A stretch of DNA of 64,000 nt from VXNE01 sp963664635 (GTDB lineage Bacteria > Pseudomonadota > Gammaproteobacteria > Pseudomonadales > Azotimanducaceae). The stretch spans positions 1 to 64,000 of the forward strand of contig OY761542.1 in the NCBI GenBank assembly GCA_963664635.1. Direction: 5' to 3'. Below are positions 60,755-64,000 of this stretch, piece after piece (the first letter of the stretch is position 1; each line of letters starts with the position of its first letter). The translations under genes were made by a program, and so were the position numbers. A model generated the notes under the pieces. The model saw nothing but the letters and a program-made list of their open reading frames with translations. It did no database searches and was not told the DNA's origin.

Positions 60755-63400
60755 ATGGCGGAACGCGGCGACGACTGGGAGATCGAGCAGCGCGAGTGGC
60801 TCGAAGCCCTCGATGGCGTCCTTGACGAGCACGGGCCCGAGGGGACCAAGACGCTCCTGCGACGCTTGCAGGACGCGCTGTCGCGCCGCGGCATCGTGCT
60901 GACCGAAGCCGCGCTCAACACGCCCTACCGCAACACCATCCCCCTCTCGGAACAGCCGCCCTACCCGGGCAGCCTCGACATCGAGACCCGCATCGAGAAC
61001 ATCCTGCGCTGGAACGCGGTGGCCATGGTGCTGCAGGCCTACGACTCGGGATCGGGCGTCGGCGGACACATCGCGACGTACCTGTCCGCGGCGACGATGA
61101 TGGAAGTCGGGTTCAACCACATCTTCCGCGCTGCGGGGCCGGACTACGGCGGCGACCAGGTCCACGTGCAGGCGCACACCTCGCCCGGCGTGTACGCCCG
61201 CGCCTGGCTGGAGGGGCGCCTGGATCTCGTCCAGCTCCGGAACTTCCGGCGCGAACTCGCCGCCGAGGGCGGGTTGCCCTCCTATCCCCATCCCCGGCGG
61301 ATGCCCGACTTCTGGCAGATGCCCTGCGCGAGCATGGGTCTCTCGACGCCGAGCGCGATCTACCAGGCGCGCTTCGCGAAGTACCTCGAGAGCCGCGGCC
61401 TGAAGCCGAGGAACGGCGGCAAGATCTGGAACTTCATCGGGGACGGCGAGTCCGACGAGCCGGAAGTCCTCGGCACCATCGACATCGCGGCCCGCGAACA
61501 CCTCGACAACCTCGTGGTGGTGGTGAACTGCAACCTGCAGCGCCTCGACGGCCCCGTGCGGGGCAACGGCAAGATCATCCAGGAGCTCGAGCGCGCGTTC
61601 CGGGGCGCGGACTGGCACGTCATCAAGGTGATCTGGGGCGGCGGCTGGGACGTGCTCTTCGAGCGTGACACGAAGGGCATCCTGCAGGCGCGGATGGAGC
61701 AGGCGGTGGACGGCGACTACCAGTTCTACACCGTCTCGCCCGGCGACGTGGTGCGCGAGCACTGGGTGGAGGACACCCCGGGGCTGGGCGACCTGATGGA
61801 CTCCCTGAACGACGAGGAGATCCGCACGATCAAGCGGGGCGGACACGACCATCACAAGGTCTACGCCGCCTTCCGGCAGGCGACGGAGGTGACGGGCAAG
61901 CCCTGCGTCGTCCTGCTCAAGACGGTGAAGGGCGACGGGCTTGGGCCCAAGTCCGAAGGGCGCAACACGGTCCACCAGAAGAAGCACCTGTCCGCCGACG
62001 AGCGGCGGGAGCTGGCGGCGCGGCTCCGCATTCCGCTGGCCGACGACGCCATCGTCGCGGCCGAGTTCTACCGGCCCCCGGAGGACAGCGAGGAGATCCG
62101 TTACCTCAGGGCCCGGCGGGAGGCGCTCGGCGGCTTCCTGCCGGCGCGCGAGGTGAAGTGCGAACGCCTCGAGCCGCCGCCGCTCGAGTTCTTCGCCGAC
62201 ATGCTGCGCGGCTCCGGCAAGCGCGAGGTCTCGACTACCATGGCGGTCGTGCGGATGCTGCAGAAGCTCCTCCGCTACGAGGGCCTCGGGCGTTACGTGG
62301 TCCCGATCGTGCCGGACGAGGCGCGCACGTTCGGCATGGACGGGCTCTTCCCGCAGGCGGGGATCTTCTCGCTGGAAGGCCAGCGCTACCAGCCGGTGGA
62401 CGCCGGCACCATCGCCCCGTACCGGGAAGCGGAGGACGGGCAGATCCTGCAGGAAGGCATCTGCGAGACCGGCGCGATGGCGTCGTTCCTGGCGGCGGGC
62501 ACGGCGTACGCCAACCACGGCCTGCCGATGATCCCGTTCTACATCTTCTACTCGATGTTTGGCTTCCAGCGCGTCGGCGACATGATCTGGTCCTGCGGCG
62601 ACATGATGTGCAAGGGGTTCCTGCTCGGCGGTACGTCGGGGCGGACGACGCTGAATGGCGAGGGCGTGCAGCACCAGGACGGCCACTCCCACGTGATGGC
62701 GTCCACCGTGCCGAACCTCGTGAGCTACGACCCGGCGTTCGCCTATGAGCTCGCTGTCATCGTGCGCGACGGCATCCGGCGCATGTACGGCGAGTTCGAG
62801 GACGTCTTCTACTACGTGACGGTCACCAACCAGAACTACGTGATGCCGCCGATCCCGGAGGGCGCGGAGGAGGGCATCGTCGCCGGCATGTACTGCTACC
62901 GCCGCGCGGAAGGCGCGCAGGTCAACCTGCTGGGGAGCGGGGCGATCATGATGGAGACGCTCGCGGCTGCGGACATCCTCGGCGGCCTGGGGTTCCCGGC
63001 GAACGTCTGGAGCGTGACGAGCTACAACGAGCTGGCGCGCCAGGGCACGCTGGCGGAGCGCGAACAGATGCTCAGCGTCGGCGGTGCGGAGGCCCGTCCG
63101 TACGTAGAGGAGTTGCTCGCCGGCGAGGAAGGCGTGTTCGTCGCCGCGTCGGACTACATGAAGGCCCTGCCGCAGTCGATCGCGCGCTGGCTGCCGGGCG
63201 AGTACACCGTGCTGGGGACCGACGGCTTCGGACTGTCGGAGTCCCGGGAGTCGCTGCGCGACCATTTCGAGGTGTCGCGGGACTGGATCGCGTTCGCCGC
63301 GCTCTCGACCTTGGCGCGGGCCAACCGCGTCAAGGCGAACGCGGCGATGGACTTCGCGCGAGAGAGGGCCCTGGATCTCGAGAAAGCGGCAGCCTCGTAG
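60755..63400 (+). CDS. aceE: Pyruvate dehydrogenase E1 component, homodimeric type
   Basis: 881 residues, the AceE form. It has RNTIPLSEQPPYPGSLDIETRIE, GGHIATYLSAATMMEVGFNHIFR, and the ThDP motif GDGESDEPEVLGTIDIAAREHLDNLVVVVNCNLQRLDGPVRGNGKI in overlapping blocks. The pyrimidine-binding half contains YIFYSMFGFQRVGDMIWSCGDM and GRTTLNGEGVQHQDGHSHV. It decarboxylates pyruvate. aceF and lpd are not in the window. Confidence 0.97.
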   Translation: MAERGDDWEIEQREWLEALDGVLDEHGPEGTKTLLRRLQDALSRRGIVLTEAALNTPYRNTIPLSEQPPYPGSLDIETRIENILRWNAVAMVLQAYDSGSGVGGHIATYLSAATMMEVGFNHIFRAAGPDYGGDQVHVQAHTSPGVYARAWLEGRLDLVQLRNFRRELAAEGGLPSYPHPRRMPDFWQMPCASMGLSTPSAIYQARFAKYLESRGLKPRNGGKIWNFIGDGESDEPEVLGTIDIAAREHLDNLVVVVNCNLQRLDGPVRGNGKIIQELERAFRGADWHVIKVIWGGGWDVLFERDTKGILQARMEQAVDGDYQFYTVSPGDVVREHWVEDTPGLGDLMDSLNDEEIRTIKRGGHDHHKVYAAFRQATEVTGKPCVVLLKTVKGDGLGPKSEGRNTVHQKKHLSADERRELAARLRIPLADDAIVAAEFYRPPEDSEEIRYLRARREALGGFLPAREVKCERLEPPPLEFFADMLRGSGKREVSTTMAVVRMLQKLLRYEGLGRYVVPIVPDEARTFGMDGLFPQAGIFSLEGQRYQPVDAGTIAPYREAEDGQILQEGICETGAMASFLAAGTAYANHGLPMIPFYIFYSMFGFQRVGDMIWSCGDMMCKGFLLGGTSGRTTLNGEGVQHQDGHSHVMASTVPNLVSYDPAFAYELAVIVRDGIRRMYGEFEDVFYYVTVTNQNYVMPPIPEGAEEGIVAGMYCYRRAEGAQVNLLGSGAIMMETLAAADILGGLGFPANVWSVTSYNELARQGTLAEREQMLSVGGAEARPYVEELLAGEEGVFVAASDYMKALPQSIARWLPGEYTVLGTDGFGLSESRESLRDHFEVSRDWIAFAALSTLARANRVKANAAMDFARERALDLEKAAAS

Positions 63401-63515
63401 CCTCAGCGTCGCTCGGGGATGCACGTGAATTCGAGGCGGGACGGGACAAGCCCCCGGCCGTTCATGGCACCCAGAGGGGTACAATCAGGCGTGTGGACGC
63501 ACGGAGGTCCGCGCC

Positions 63516-64000
63516 ATGGCCGCTATCGTTGCTACGAAGTGGGCTCCCCTGCAGGGCATGCCCGAAGATGCGGGCACGTGGTCAATCCCGGGATACGCAG
63601 CGCTTGGCGAGGAATGGCACGGGTGCCGCGCGGCCCTGAAGCAGGACGCTGCGGCGGAGGCGTTCCTGGGGGCGTGGCTGCGTGAGCGTGTACGCGCGTT
63701 CGCGCTTGAGACGGGACAGATCGAGGGGCTCTACACACTACGCCGTGGTGTGACGGAACAGTTCGTGGCCGAGGGTTTTGCGGCCGCGGCGGGAGCGCAC
63801 ACCTTGGAGGACATCGACGATGGGGTCATCCGCGGGCTGCTCCATGACCAGGAAGAAGCCTACGACATGATGTTCGAAGATGTCGCAGGAGGGCGTCCGC
63901 TGTCCGCATATCAGGTGAAAAGCTGGCACCAACTGCTGACCCGCCATCAGGCGACCGTCGCCGGGATCGACCGGCAGGGTAACCGCGTCCAGGTGCCGTT
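63516..64000 (+). CDS. Fic-family protein, N-terminal part, cut by the window edge
   Basis: 161 codons are open to the end of the window. The ATG at 63516 follows a strong GGAGG (spacing 8). The protein begins MAAIVATKWAPLQGMPEDAG and contains IEGLYTLRRGVTEQFVAEGF, the inhibitory-helix region of Fic proteins (IEG pattern). It continues VIRGLLHDQEEAYDMMFEDVAGGRPLS and SWHQLLTRHQATVAGID. The catalytic HPFxxGN motif would lie beyond 64000. Fic proteins AMPylate or otherwise modify targets. It is a chance to find an antitoxin or defence context downstream. Confidence 0.8.
   Translation, partial: MAAIVATKWAPLQGMPEDAGTWSIPGYAALGEEWHGCRAALKQDAAAEAFLGAWLRERVRAFALETGQIEGLYTLRRGVTEQFVAEGFAAAAGAHTLEDIDDGVIRGLLHDQEEAYDMMFEDVAGGRPLSAYQVKSWHQLLTRHQATVAGIDRQGNRVQVP

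Noticed and set aside
60038..63484. A leftward open frame of about 1150 codons opposite dsbA and aceE
   Set aside because: It lies fully opposite two well-supported genes and has composition typical of a codon-phase shadow.

Overview
The window is chromosomal DNA of a high-GC gammaproteobacterium, centred on the replication origin. The evidence is the order rnpA-rpmH / origin-like gap / dnaA-dnaN-recF-gyrB, flanked by parAB, rsmG, mnmG, mnmE, yidC and an eight-subunit F1Fo ATP synthase operon with atpI. To the right come plsC, gmhB, tag, an LpxL-type acyltransferase, trkA, rsmB, fmt, def, dprA, tsaC and aroE. This order matches the origin-proximal order of Pseudomonas-like gammaproteobacteria from memory. 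GyrB also has the long gammaproteobacterial form. The species cannot be named from the sequence. Core genes left of about 29.5 kb read leftward and most core genes right of it read rightward, as expected for bidirectional replication from the rpmH-dnaA gap. Two parS palindromes lie in the 3' half and at the end of recF.

Layout. 1-8.6 kb is an accessory region: the end of an IS1380-family element with a frameshifted transposase, a frameshifted threonine-dehydratase-like gene, a PhyH dioxygenase, an Rpn-family nuclease, an exported DUF1330-like protein with an HSL-type hydrolase, an orphan HTH gene, and gene fragments around short repeats. 8.9-15.9 kb is the ATP synthase operon. 16.0-21.06 kb is a second accessory block where parB and atpI would normally be neighbours. 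It holds a NYN-domain remnant, a probable selenoprotein with a membrane partner, a PD-(D/E)XK-HEPN-like protein with a membrane partner, an enoyl-CoA hydratase, and an HTH/nucleotidyltransferase pair. 21.06-29.3 kb is parB-parA-rsmG-mnmG-mnmE-yidC-yidD-rnpA-rpmH. 29.3-35.8 kb is the origin and dnaA-dnaN-recF-gyrB.

35.9-48.0 kb carries a glyoxalase-like gene, lipid and LPS genes, K+ uptake (trkH-trkA), translation start and maturation genes (fmt, def, rsmB), dprA, purE, tsaC and aroE. glyQS, expected between gmhB and tag, is absent. 48.1-51.0 kb holds haem A synthesis genes (ctaA, ctaB) and a Sco-type protein, preceded by a broken C-terminal piece of cytochrome oxidase subunit I. 51.0-55.0 kb has a VapBC pair, the ergothioneine genes egtB-egtD and a second PhyH dioxygenase. 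55.0-63.4 kb has a DUF2782 gene, polA, a RHH/RelE-type toxin-antitoxin pair, engB, a dihaem cytochrome c4, dsbA and aceE. A Fic-family gene runs off the right edge.

The most notable observation is an in-frame UGA exactly at the first Cys position of a thioredoxin-like CxxC motif (16990-16992), followed 21 nt later by a GU-containing hairpin. This predicts a selenocysteine-containing redoxin. No tRNA, rRNA or CRISPR array was seen.
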